The notes under the pieces were generated by a model, which saw nothing but the letters and a program-made list of their open reading frames with translations, searched no databases and was not told the origin of the DNA. Made by a program: the position numbers and the translations under genes. 14,983 bases of DNA from contig DASQLD010000401.1 in the NCBI GenBank assembly GCA_035630195.1, forward strand, positions 1-14,983. The letters run 5' to 3'. Positions 6,339 through 13,474 of the stretch are shown one piece after another. The first letter of the stretch is position 1. The number at the start of each line of letters is the position of its first letter. This stretch comes from DASQDN01 sp035630195 (GTDB lineage: Bacteria; Acidobacteriota; Terriglobia; Bryobacterales; Bryobacteraceae).

Positions 6339-8373
6339 GCGTTTTCTGTCATTTGCATTGCTAATCGCTGCGCTCCCCATTTGGGCGCAAGAAGATTCCG
6401 TTATCAAATTTTCCAGACAAGTTCCGAAGGCCGAGTTCCTTTTCCTCATATCCGATGGTCGCGGTGATGTCTTTGCCCTTGGCAGGTCGAAGGATCCACT
6501 TTTCACTGTCCCGAGGAACGCCGCTCAGCCCCGACTTAGCGGCCTTTATGACGTTGTCGTCGCGAAATTCAGAGGCTCAGACGGCGAAATGACATCCGCA
6601 ACTTTTCTGGGAGGGACGGGTGACGATCTGCCGACCAGCATTGCTCTCGACTCGCAAGGCTTTGTCTATATCGGAGGAACGACTACCAGTCGCAATTTCC
6701 CGGTCACGGAAGGCGCCGTGAATGCCACTGCGCCACGTTCGGCTACGAACGGCTTCGTTGCGAAGCTCAATAACAGTCTTACCGGCGCGGTGTTCTCCAC
6801 CTATTTAGGAGGAAACGGAATCACCCGCGTCACTGGCGTTGCCGCGGACCTTCTGGGCAACGCTTATGTCACAGGAGTCACGGATGCTCGCGACTTCCCG
6901 ACTACACCGGGAGCTTTCCAGGCGGTCGGCGGCAGCGGCATGGCATTTGTTACCAAGTTGAGCGCAGCAGGCACTAGCCGGATGTTTTCGACCTTCGTGG
7001 GTGTCGGAACGCCAGTTGGAATCGCATCTGATCTCGACGGGAATGCCGTTATCGCGGGGAATGTAAACACCGCCGGCTTTCCGGTTACGGCCGGCGCCGT
7101 ACAGACAACGTTGCAGCGAGCGGGTTCGTCGGACATGTTCCTCACCAGGGTTAATAGTCTGGGAGCATTGCAATACTCGACATACCTGGGCGATCCAGCC
7201 AACGATCAGATGTCGGATATGACAACTGATGGGGCCGGAAACGTCTACGTGGGCGGCTTAACGTACGCTTCGCAGGCAGGCTCCGGGTTCGTGACAAAGT
7301 TCGCCGGCGGCAAAATCGCTTGGACTCGTCTTCTGAGCGCTAACGGGCAGACATCCGTAGGAAGCATTGAAGTGGATTCGGCCGGCAACGTTCTGGCGGC
7401 TGGTACTACGAATGGAACTCATTTCCCTACAACATCCGGCGCTTATCAGCGATGTTCCACGCCTGATACTCAGTCGGGCATCATGCCCATTTATGTCAGA
7501 CTCAGCGGAGACGGTTCCATTAAGTATTCAAGCTATCTTGCGTCAAACATAGGCAGCCCAAGTTGGGCCGCGACGCTTCCCACCGGTGATGTCGTTACGA
7601 TGAGCCGTCTGCAGACCCCTTTCGAGCAGGCGCCGAATATCATTCGTCGCTATGTTTTGGAGGCTGCATCGACGGCTCGTGTCGATTGCGCTCTCAATGC
7701 CGCATCTTACCGGACCGTTAGCGTTACTCCCGGCATGGCCGTAACGCTCTTCGGAGCCGGGATGGGACCAGTCGAAGGTATCGCCCCCGTGCTCGAGAAT
7801 GGCAAAGTGCCAGTATCGGTTGGCGGAGTCCGAGTTCTTTTTAACGATGTGCCGGCTCCTTTGCTCTTTGTCAGAGAGGATCAGATCAACGCAATTGCGC
7901 CCTTATCGCTCTCCGGGAACACGGCGCAGGTGCGTATTGAGTATCAAGGGCGCTCCATCAACCCGCTCACTGTGGACGTAAAAGCGGCCGATCCGGGTGT
8001 GTTTCGAATGGGCAGCACGGAATACGGGGCGATTCTGAATCAGGACAACTCCGTCAATACGACGGAGAATGCCGCCCCTCGTGGGTCGATCGTCATCTTC
8101 TGGACTACCGGAATGGGGCTATTTGAAAGCACATACGAAGATGGCTCCATCGTCGGATCCAACGCGTCGCCGCTTCGATTACCAATAAAAGTGATGTTTT
8201 CCGGCGTCGAAGGCCAGGTGCTCTATGCAGGAGCATCACCCGACATGGTTGCAGGAATCGCGCAGTTGAACGTCCGTGTCCCTGCAAATGCGCGAGTCTC
8301 GTCGAGAACACCAATCACTGTTTCAGCCGGAGAAACGACCGTCTCGGATGTCGCCTACATCGCAGTTAAGTAA
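6337..8373 (+). CDS. Secreted SBBP-repeat beta-propeller protein with C-terminal TIGR03437-type domain
   Basis: This is an exported protein of 678 residues and unknown function. It opens with a clear signal peptide (MRFLSFALLIAALPIWA, cleavage expected after about residue 17). Residues of about 88-410 hold degenerate SBBP propeller repeats. The repeating pattern is YLGG..DD followed by D..GN.YV.G.T....FP.T.GA, for example at 90-128, 154-195, 218-254, 281-306 and 340-370. From about 448 to the end lies a domain of the kind called TIGR03437, opening with VDCALNAASY and then VTPGMAVTLFGAGMGP; such domains are very abundant in Solibacter-type acidobacteria. The start is GTG at 6337, fixed by the signal peptide, although the SD is weak. 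It is the only plus-strand gene here and stands alone, so neighbours do not suggest a role. Cell-surface or extracellular location is likely. Confidence 0.9.
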   Translation: MRFLSFALLIAALPIWAQEDSVIKFSRQVPKAEFLFLISDGRGDVFALGRSKDPLFTVPRNAAQPRLSGLYDVVVAKFRGSDGEMTSATFLGGTGDDLPTSIALDSQGFVYIGGTTTSRNFPVTEGAVNATAPRSATNGFVAKLNNSLTGAVFSTYLGGNGITRVTGVAADLLGNAYVTGVTDARDFPTTPGAFQAVGGSGMAFVTKLSAAGTSRMFSTFVGVGTPVGIASDLDGNAVIAGNVNTAGFPVTAGAVQTTLQRAGSSDMFLTRVNSLGALQYSTYLGDPANDQMSDMTTDGAGNVYVGGLTYASQAGSGFVTKFAGGKIAWTRLLSANGQTSVGSIEVDSAGNVLAAGTTNGTHFPTTSGAYQRCSTPDTQSGIMPIYVRLSGDGSIKYSSYLASNIGSPSWAATLPTGDVVTMSRLQTPFEQAPNIIRRYVLEAASTARVDCALNAASYRTVSVTPGMAVTLFGAGMGPVEGIAPVLENGKVPVSVGGVRVLFNDVPAPLLFVREDQINAIAPLSLSGNTAQVRIEYQGRSINPLTVDVKAADPGVFRMGSTEYGAILNQDNSVNTTENAAPRGSIVIFWTTGMGLFESTYEDGSIVGSNASPLRLPIKVMFSGVEGQVLYAGASPDMVAGIAQLNVRVPANARVSSRTPITVSAGETTVSDVAYIAVK

Positions 8374-8413
8374 CGTAAGAACGAATTTACAAATATTATG
8401 CGAACCGCCGATG

Positions 8414-8460
8414 GGGGTTGAGCGTACTAGTTAATAACGAGTCCAACCGGACACAACCCC
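8414..8460. repeat. Inverted repeat in convergent intergenic region (7-bp arms, nested palindrome)
   Basis: GGGGTTG (8414-8420) is complementary to CAACCCC (8454-8460), enclosing 33 nt. Inside the loop is a smaller palindrome, GTTAATAAC. The repeat lies just after the stop of the SBBP-protein gene and before the GC-rich hairpin at 8463. It may contribute to transcription termination or 3'-end RNA stability. Confidence 0.35.
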
Positions 8461-8462
8461 TC

Positions 8463-8490
8463 GGGCGCGGGCGGGAAACCTCCCGCGCTC
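8463..8490. terminator. GC-rich hairpin between convergent genes, possible bidirectional terminator
   Basis: GGGCGCGGG pairs with CCCGCGCTC (nine pairs including one G-T wobble), with a 10-nt loop at 8472-8481. It lies midway between the converging genes ending at 8373 (+) and 8497 (-), where a bidirectional terminator is expected. There is no T-run on either strand, so it is not a textbook intrinsic terminator. It may instead act with Rho or protect mRNA 3' ends. Confidence 0.4.
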
Positions 8491-8496
8491 ACCCCC

Positions 8497-9897
8497 TCAT
8501 AACTTGCGTCCAATGATGGCGTAATCCAAACTACCAAAGAATTTTTCCTGGACTGCTTGCGGAAGTTCTTTCACTTCCGGCATGGAATCGCCCGCAGGAA
8601 ATCGCCGCTGAACCTCGATCCGTCCTAATCCGAATTCCTCGAAGTAGAAAGCCATCAATGCCGGCGGGATCGGACGGGTATGCGTCGGATCGATGTAGAA
8701 ATGAGTCGCAAAGATCGCCAGCGATTCAGGATTCGGTGTCTCGAGCGCCAACACACCACCGGGCTTCAATCGCGCGGCGCAAAGTTTGATCATGCGAGGA
8801 AGAAGGGTTGGAGGTAAGTGCTCAGCCAACTGCGCGGCGAAGATACCGTCGAACGGCTCCCCTGTTTCTGTCGAAAGATAATGGAACAGATCAGCCACCT
8901 CAGCCGACAAACCCTTGTTTCGGCACTCCTCGACAGAGCTGCTGTCGAGATCGATGCCATGTGTCTGAATACCCGCTTCTCGCATCACTTCGAGGAATTC
9001 ACCTCGACCGCAACCGATATCAAGAACGGCATGGCAGTCTTTGAAGTATGGAACGTAGAAGCTCTGTGTCTGGCGAACGTAATCTTCCGAACCGCGAAAT
9101 TTATCCGCAAAGCGCGTGTAATCGAACTCTGTGAAGTCTTGAACCACGGCTGGAGGGGGCGCTTCGACCAGCCCTTGGGAGCGTTGCCGGATCAGCCTAA
9201 GCTCGTAATGGATCATTCGCTCATATTCGAGTCGGATGCGATCGAGGTCACTCCACAACCGAGCCTGGATGTCTTTGTTCGCCTTTTCGAGCGCAACCAG
9301 ATATTCCGAATGCTGCACCCTTAAGCTGTCCCGAAAGCTAACGTCTGACGCCGAGACTCGATGCTCAAATGCGCCGTTCAATTCAGCGACGCTGCGCAGA
9401 AATTGAGCTTCGTTGTGATGCAGCCGCTTTTCCCAGCTTTCCCGCCAGCGAATCCAATGAACACGGATATCCTTTAGCTCGGTCGCTTCGGCTCGTAGAC
9501 CGACACCATCTTGTTTCAACTTGTCGATTCGTCCCGAAACTGCGACCAGGGATCGATTCACTTCGTTCAGCGCTTCGAGCGCGGCGTCGATAGCGTTTAC
9601 AGTCGATCGGTTGAATTCGACCTGGTCGCGAATAAACCATCCCAGTGCGCGAGCGATGTTTCGCTTTGTGCTTTGGATGATGTTATTCACAAACCCAGCT
9701 GGCCGAGGATTGACACTTCCAATTGCCGCGACTTTGGCCTCTGCTGCGTCGCGCGCATGGAGCAGAGGTGTCAAATCGGCTAACGGCGCCGGCAGTCCGT
9801 CGGGCTGGCCTTCCGGATATCGGGCGCGTACACGGTCACGAATCTCACGGACGATCGCGCCGAGCTCGTTTGCTCGCGGATCAGACGCCGTAGCCAT
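8497..9897 (-). CDS. SAM-dependent methyltransferase with long N-terminal coiled-coil region
   Basis: From the ATG at 9897 the protein has 466 residues in two parts. Residues 1-250 are charged and helical; stretches at about 92-245 look like coiled coil and are preceded by DLTPLLHARDAAEAKVAAIG (41-60). Residues of about 285-466 are a class I methyltransferase: motif I VLDIGCGRGEF (291-301), acidic D317 in HGIDLD for SAM ribose binding, then FDGIFAAQLAEHLPP and the post-motif LKPGGVLALETPNPESL. That last pattern and the coiled coil recall methyltransferases of O-antigen or polysaccharide clusters such as WbdD-like chain terminators, but the substrate cannot be read from sequence. The start is chosen by an SD (GGAG, 8 nt upstream). 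It overlaps the end of queF by 17 nt. A GTG at 9957 would deepen the overlap to 77 nt and is less likely. Confidence 0.85.
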   Translation of the reverse strand: MATASDPRANELGAIVREIRDRVRARYPEGQPDGLPAPLADLTPLLHARDAAEAKVAAIGSVNPRPAGFVNNIIQSTKRNIARALGWFIRDQVEFNRSTVNAIDAALEALNEVNRSLVAVSGRIDKLKQDGVGLRAEATELKDIRVHWIRWRESWEKRLHHNEAQFLRSVAELNGAFEHRVSASDVSFRDSLRVQHSEYLVALEKANKDIQARLWSDLDRIRLEYERMIHYELRLIRQRSQGLVEAPPPAVVQDFTEFDYTRFADKFRGSEDYVRQTQSFYVPYFKDCHAVLDIGCGRGEFLEVMREAGIQTHGIDLDSSSVEECRNKGLSAEVADLFHYLSTETGEPFDGIFAAQLAEHLPPTLLPRMIKLCAARLKPGGVLALETPNPESLAIFATHFYIDPTHTRPIPPALMAFYFEEFGLGRIEVQRRFPAGDSMPEVKELPQAVQEKFFGSLDYAIIGRKL

Positions 9898-10282
9898 GAT
9901 CTCTGCTCCAACTCGCCGTAATCTTGGATTGAATGCCTCCGCGGGGTGTGAAGTCACCTACCAGACTCGCGCGGATGGGATTACACGCGTTTACGACGTC
10001 TCGCAGGAACCGGTTGATGACATTCTCATAGAAGATGCCCAGGTTTCGATACTCGAGAGTGTACATCTTCAAAGATTTCAACTCCAGGCAGCTTTGATCC
10101 GGAACATAGCGCAAAGTTAATCTGCCGAAATCCGGCAAACCCGTCTTGGGACAGACTGAGGTGAATTCCGGCAGTACAATCTCGATTTCATACCCTGGAT
10201 AGGTATTGGGCCAAGTCTCAATCTCCGGTAGTGCCGCATCGATTCCTGCAGTCGCCTGCTCATCCGTATATCCGCGATTCAT
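9881..10282 (-). CDS. queF: NADPH-dependent 7-cyano-7-deazaguanine reductase (preQ0 reductase)
   Basis: QueF reduces the nitrile of preQ0 to the aminomethyl group of preQ1 in queuosine tRNA modification. The 133-residue protein is the short, single-module (YkvM-like) type. The catalytic cysteine C44 lies in EFTSVCPKTGLPDFG, with the conserved acid D51 seven residues on. The QueF signature ELKSLKMY follows at 67-74, with E67 as the preQ0-contacting glutamate, and the C-terminus carries FTPRGGI. All residues needed for nitrile reduction are therefore present, which argues against an amidinotransferase-type QueF-like protein. The ATG at 10282 overlaps the upstream gene's stop as ATGA, with GGAAG about 7 nt before it. 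Other que genes are not in this window. Confidence 0.95.
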   Translation of the reverse strand: MNRGYTDEQATAGIDAALPEIETWPNTYPGYEIEIVLPEFTSVCPKTGLPDFGRLTLRYVPDQSCLELKSLKMYTLEYRNLGIFYENVINRFLRDVVNACNPIRASLVGDFTPRGGIQSKITASWSRDHGYGV

Positions 10283-11526
10283 GCTCGGGCTTCCGCCTCC
10301 GCCGGGACGAGAGTGCGGCACAGATGATCGAGAAATAGACCGACATCAGTAACCACGCCAACCGCCTGACCAGTCCCGCGATCACTTACCTTCGTTGCGA
10401 CAGCAGGATTGATGTCCACGCAAACCAGCTTCACCCAACTCGGCGACATGTTCCCAATGGCAATGGAATGTAACATCGAGCCGAGGCAGAGAACAACTCC
10501 AGCGCCCTTCAGATGCTGCGCGCACAAGTCCTGAGCGACATTCATGTCCGTAACCGTGTCAGGTAACGGACCATCGTCGCGGAGGCTCCCGGCAAGGACG
10601 AACGGGACATTATTGCGCACACATTCATACATGACGCCACTTGTCAGCCGCCCCTGTTGCACGGCGCCCTGGATGTTGCCGCAGTGATTAATCGCGTTTA
10701 TCGCTCGCATATGATTGCGGTGGCCGTGCTCTTCCTGGCGTCCGTCCGCCAGTCGCACGCCAAGCGACGTTCCACAGATTGCCGCTTCGATGTCATGCAC
10801 GCCAAGCGCGTTGCCGCTTAACAACGCCTGCACATACCCGGCTCTGATTAGCTTCGCCAGAGGCGTCGATCCACCTGTATGGACCACAACCGGTCCTGCC
10901 ACAACGATAACTTTCTGTCCGCCATCGCGCGCATTACGGATCAGGGCCGCTGTTTGCTGAACAGCCGTCTCCACCTGCCGTTCCGAAGAGATCCCGTTGC
11001 TCATGAACGAGAACGAATGGCGGTCGCGCTCCTTCGATTCCGGCACAACCCGGATACCTCTCATACCCACTACCACCTGATCACCTGCTTTGATGTCGCG
11101 GAGCTTTCGGCACCATGCCTGACCATCGCCGACCACAACCAGGGCATCCATGCGCTGATCTTGAACCTCGATGAAGCTTCCTCCTACTCTTACGTATGTC
11201 CGATGATTCGTCGTCGAATAGAAGTCTTCCGGAGCGCACTTGTCTTTCTCAATGGCACGCAGATCGGCATCGCCGCTATCGACGGGACTGCAGCCAAGAC
11301 TAATGAGCGCATCGAGCATTAATCCCATCTGTTTGTGGCTCGGCGCTTCTACCTTAAGCCGAAGTTGGGATGCGTCTCCATTCGTGCGGCCGATTTCGAA
11401 GGTTTCCACCTCGAATTTTCCCTGGAACTCTACGACGGTGTCAAAGATGCGCTCCATGATGTGGCTATCGATGAGATGACCTTGCGCCTCGACGACTTCC
11501 GTAACCGGTTCGATACTGTGATCCAT
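10279..11526 (-). CDS. TIGR00300-family protein, archaeal-type ornithine cyclodeaminase (LOR/SDH-like)
   Basis: The 415-residue protein matches the TIGR00300 family, whose characterised archaeal members are ornithine cyclodeaminases (ornithine to proline plus ammonia); a related domain forms the C-terminal part of cyanobacterial bifunctional arginine-degrading enzymes. The N-terminal part reads EVVEAQGHLIDSHIMERIFDTV and FEVETFEIGRTNGDASQLRL. The C-terminal half carries the nucleotide-binding-like stretches VIVVAGPVVVHTGGSTPLAKLI, LLSGNALGVHDIEAAICGTSLG, GHRNHMRAINAI and VVLCLGSMLHSIAIGNM. The start at 11526 is set by the SD GAAGG five bases upstream; longer in-frame starts give unrelated sequence. 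The gene lies 19 nt after the small methyltransferase and overlaps queF by 4 nt. The family call is firm. The exact reaction in this organism is inferred. Confidence 0.85.
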   Translation of the reverse strand: MDHSIEPVTEVVEAQGHLIDSHIMERIFDTVVEFQGKFEVETFEIGRTNGDASQLRLKVEAPSHKQMGLMLDALISLGCSPVDSGDADLRAIEKDKCAPEDFYSTTNHRTYVRVGGSFIEVQDQRMDALVVVGDGQAWCRKLRDIKAGDQVVVGMRGIRVVPESKERDRHSFSFMSNGISSERQVETAVQQTAALIRNARDGGQKVIVVAGPVVVHTGGSTPLAKLIRAGYVQALLSGNALGVHDIEAAICGTSLGVRLADGRQEEHGHRNHMRAINAINHCGNIQGAVQQGRLTSGVMYECVRNNVPFVLAGSLRDDGPLPDTVTDMNVAQDLCAQHLKGAGVVLCLGSMLHSIAIGNMSPSWVKLVCVDINPAVATKVSDRGTGQAVGVVTDVGLFLDHLCRTLVPAEAEARA

Positions 11527-11545
11527 GCTTACCTTCAGGATAGCT

Positions 11546-12181
11546 TTACCGAAGCGCCGTCCATGCAATGAACAGACCGTCTGGCGGGACATCCTCCCAG
11601 TACGAGATAAAGTCGCTCGACACCTCCGTGCAATGCCGGCGGAGCAGGTTTTCGAGTTGTCGCCGCTCGAACCATTTCTCCCAAGCCGGTGTCTTAAGAC
11701 GCCCCCAATGCGCTGCATTTTTGTCAATGACGACGATGCGCCCGCCTGGCCGGACAACTCGGCACATCTCGTCGACGGCTTTCCCGATGTCCACCGCATG
11801 TTCAAGAGATTCGGTGGCGTAGGCGGCGTCGAACGATCCGTCTGCGAACGGCAGCGTCGTCATCGACCCGCAACATGGCGATATCGCTTCGGGGACGAAA
11901 CGCAACATAGCTTCAGCCAAATCGAAACCAACAAGTCTGGCTTTCGGATTCTGATCTTTCAAAACTCGCGCGAATCGACCCTTACCGCAGCCGATATCGA
12001 GTACGCGTCCATTCCGAAGATCTCCAAAATAGCGGAGGATCAACTGGACATGAAAGATGCGGGGGTCGATTGTGGAGGGAAAGTGCTCCTCGTCCGACGC
12101 AGCCTCATTGAAGCTGCGCCGGATTTCATCCAGGGAGACCGAGGAGGAAGGTTTGCGAAACCAACTCAGCCAGCGGGACAG
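11546..12181 (-). CDS. Small class I SAM-dependent methyltransferase, probable CTG start
   Basis: This is a UbiE/Methyltransf_11-type protein: motif I VLDIGCGKGRF, acidic GFDLAEAML, then LPFADGSFDAAYATESLEHAVD and VVRPGGRIVVIDKN. The substrate is unknown. The only common start codon in frame is TTG at 12043, just 15 residues before motif I, with no SD. The frame is open for a further 46 codons upstream and reads as protein: SLDEIRRSFNEAASDEEHFP, then STIDPRIFHVQ, the helical lead-in expected for this fold. At 12181, one base after the pfp stop, a CTG has SD AAAGGG (12192-12187) at 5-nt spacing. I therefore propose CTG initiation, giving 211 aa. If wrong, the gene begins at 12043 with 165 aa. 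It is cotranscribed with pfp upstream and the TIGR00300 gene 19 nt downstream. Confidence 0.75.
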   Translation of the reverse strand: MSRWLSWFRKPSSSVSLDEIRRSFNEAASDEEHFPSTIDPRIFHVQLILRYFGDLRNGRVLDIGCGKGRFARVLKDQNPKARLVGFDLAEAMLRFVPEAISPCCGSMTTLPFADGSFDAAYATESLEHAVDIGKAVDEMCRVVRPGGRIVVIDKNAAHWGRLKTPAWEKWFERRQLENLLRRHCTEVSSDFISYWEDVPPDGLFIAWTALR

Positions 12182-12182
12182 A

Positions 12183-13367
12183 TCAGCCCTTTGTCAGGAA
12201 GATAGGCAAACCTTCCTTGTTGTCGTATGTCGGACGATAACGCTCGGTGTTGTACATGGTCTCGACATCCACATGACGAGGGCCTAGCTTCGGATCAGGT
12301 ATCTTAGCCATCGTGTAACGGCCCTCTTGAATGGCAGCCATCAAACCACTCTTTCCGTCGAGAACCGCGTCGAAGGCCATGGTCCCGAACGTCGTGGCCA
12401 CAAGTTTGTCCGTGAAGTCAGGATCACCGCCGCGAAGATCGTAGGTCAGATCGCTGACGACCGTCTCCTCGTTTGCAAGCCGCTTGATCTCTTCACTAAA
12501 TGCCTCGCCGACACTCATCTTCTTGCGATGGCCGAAAGCGTCCGGCTCGCCATACTCCTGTAGCGTGAATCCCTGCCATTCCGATCCTTCCGACAGGACG
12601 ACGATGGAGTAGTTGCTAGGGTTGCCACGCTTGTCGTCCACCAGCAGCTTGACCATCTTCTCGAGATCGAACTTATACTCGGGAATGCCGCATCGCATGG
12701 ACATCACATAGGCCGTATATAGCGATGTGTATCCGGCGTCGCGACCGAATACGCGGAAGACTCCGATGCGCTCGTGCGATCCTATCGTCGTTCGCTGTCG
12801 ATTGATCGAGTCAGAAGCCCGGCTGATAGCCGTAGAAAAACCGATGCAATATTCGGTATTGCGGACATCGTTGTCCATCGTCTTCGGCACCGCGATGACT
12901 TTGTACCCGAGCTTATCCAACGTTGCCGCATAGCTCAATGTGTCATCCCCCCCGATCGCTATTAAGTACTCGAGCCCGAGTTTTTCGAGATTCCTCAAAA
13001 CCTGCGAGCTCATATCGAATACTGTCGAGGTTAGGCCCTTTTTGGTGAACTCCGATTTCGGAAACTCGACTCCTTGCAGGAATTCAGGCGTCTTCTTCAT
13101 CTTGGAGGGGTTGGTTCGGCTCGAGTGGAGGAAGGTTCCGCCGGTACGGTCCACAGTACGCGTGTTCTGCCGGTCGAGGGGCAGAATATAGCGAGCCGTG
13201 CTCGATGGGTCTTCGAGATTCACGTGTGTGAGACCTTCCCACCCACGACGGATTCCCACCACTTCAATACCATTGTCGGTAGCCCGGTAGACAACGTTCT
13301 TGATGACCGCGTTCAGACCCGGAACATCGCCTCCGCCTGTGAGGATACCTATGCGCTTGGTAACCAT
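12183..13367 (-). CDS. pfp: Phosphofructokinase, PPi-dependent type by signature residues
   Basis: This enzyme interconverts fructose 6-phosphate and fructose 1,6-bisphosphate in glycolysis. The 394-residue protein opens RIGILTGGGDVPGLNAVI (5-22). Two diagnostic positions point to pyrophosphate as phosphoryl donor: IGGDD (138-142, Asp where ATP enzymes have Gly) and PKTMDND (161-167, Lys where ATP enzymes have Gly). D165 is the expected catalytic base. FRVFGRDAGY is the substrate-binding segment. The reaction would be reversible. The ATG at 13367 has a near-ideal SD, AGGAG, five bases upstream; a TTG at 13454 was rejected. It is the first gene of a five-gene unit. A TACAAT at 13403-13398 could be a -10 box, but I see no matching -35. 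Biochemically untested members can deviate, so donor choice is strong but not certain. Confidence 0.93.
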   Translation of the reverse strand: MVTKRIGILTGGGDVPGLNAVIKNVVYRATDNGIEVVGIRRGWEGLTHVNLEDPSSTARYILPLDRQNTRTVDRTGGTFLHSSRTNPSKMKKTPEFLQGVEFPKSEFTKKGLTSTVFDMSSQVLRNLEKLGLEYLIAIGGDDTLSYAATLDKLGYKVIAVPKTMDNDVRNTEYCIGFSTAISRASDSINRQRTTIGSHERIGVFRVFGRDAGYTSLYTAYVMSMRCGIPEYKFDLEKMVKLLVDDKRGNPSNYSIVVLSEGSEWQGFTLQEYGEPDAFGHRKKMSVGEAFSEEIKRLANEETVVSDLTYDLRGGDPDFTDKLVATTFGTMAFDAVLDGKSGLMAAIQEGRYTMAKIPDPKLGPRHVDVETMYNTERYRPTYDNKEGLPIFLTKG

Positions 13368-13474
13368 GAACTCTCCTGATTGGAATGGATAGATTTCATT
13401 GTAGCGTTTGGGTTTGAACGAGCGCTTTAGCGGTGTTCGTGGTATTCTCCTCAAGCTTGAACCAGTTCACCACT

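Noticed and set aside
9881..10282. QueF could be a QueF-like amidinotransferase rather than a nitrile reductase
   Set aside because: The cysteine, aspartate and the ELKSLKMY signature are all intact, which fits the NADPH-dependent reductase.
11527..11805. N-terminal extension of the TIGR00300 gene to 11805
   Set aside because: The extra 93 residues overlap the methyltransferase gene in another frame and are unlike the family; a good SD precedes 11526.
13368..13454. N-terminal extension of pfp to TTG 13454, and a possible -10 box TACAAT at 13398-13403
   Set aside because: The extension is basic and non-conserved, and the ATG at 13367 has a near-ideal SD. The -10-like hexamer has no convincing -35 at 16-18 nt, so I do not call a promoter.
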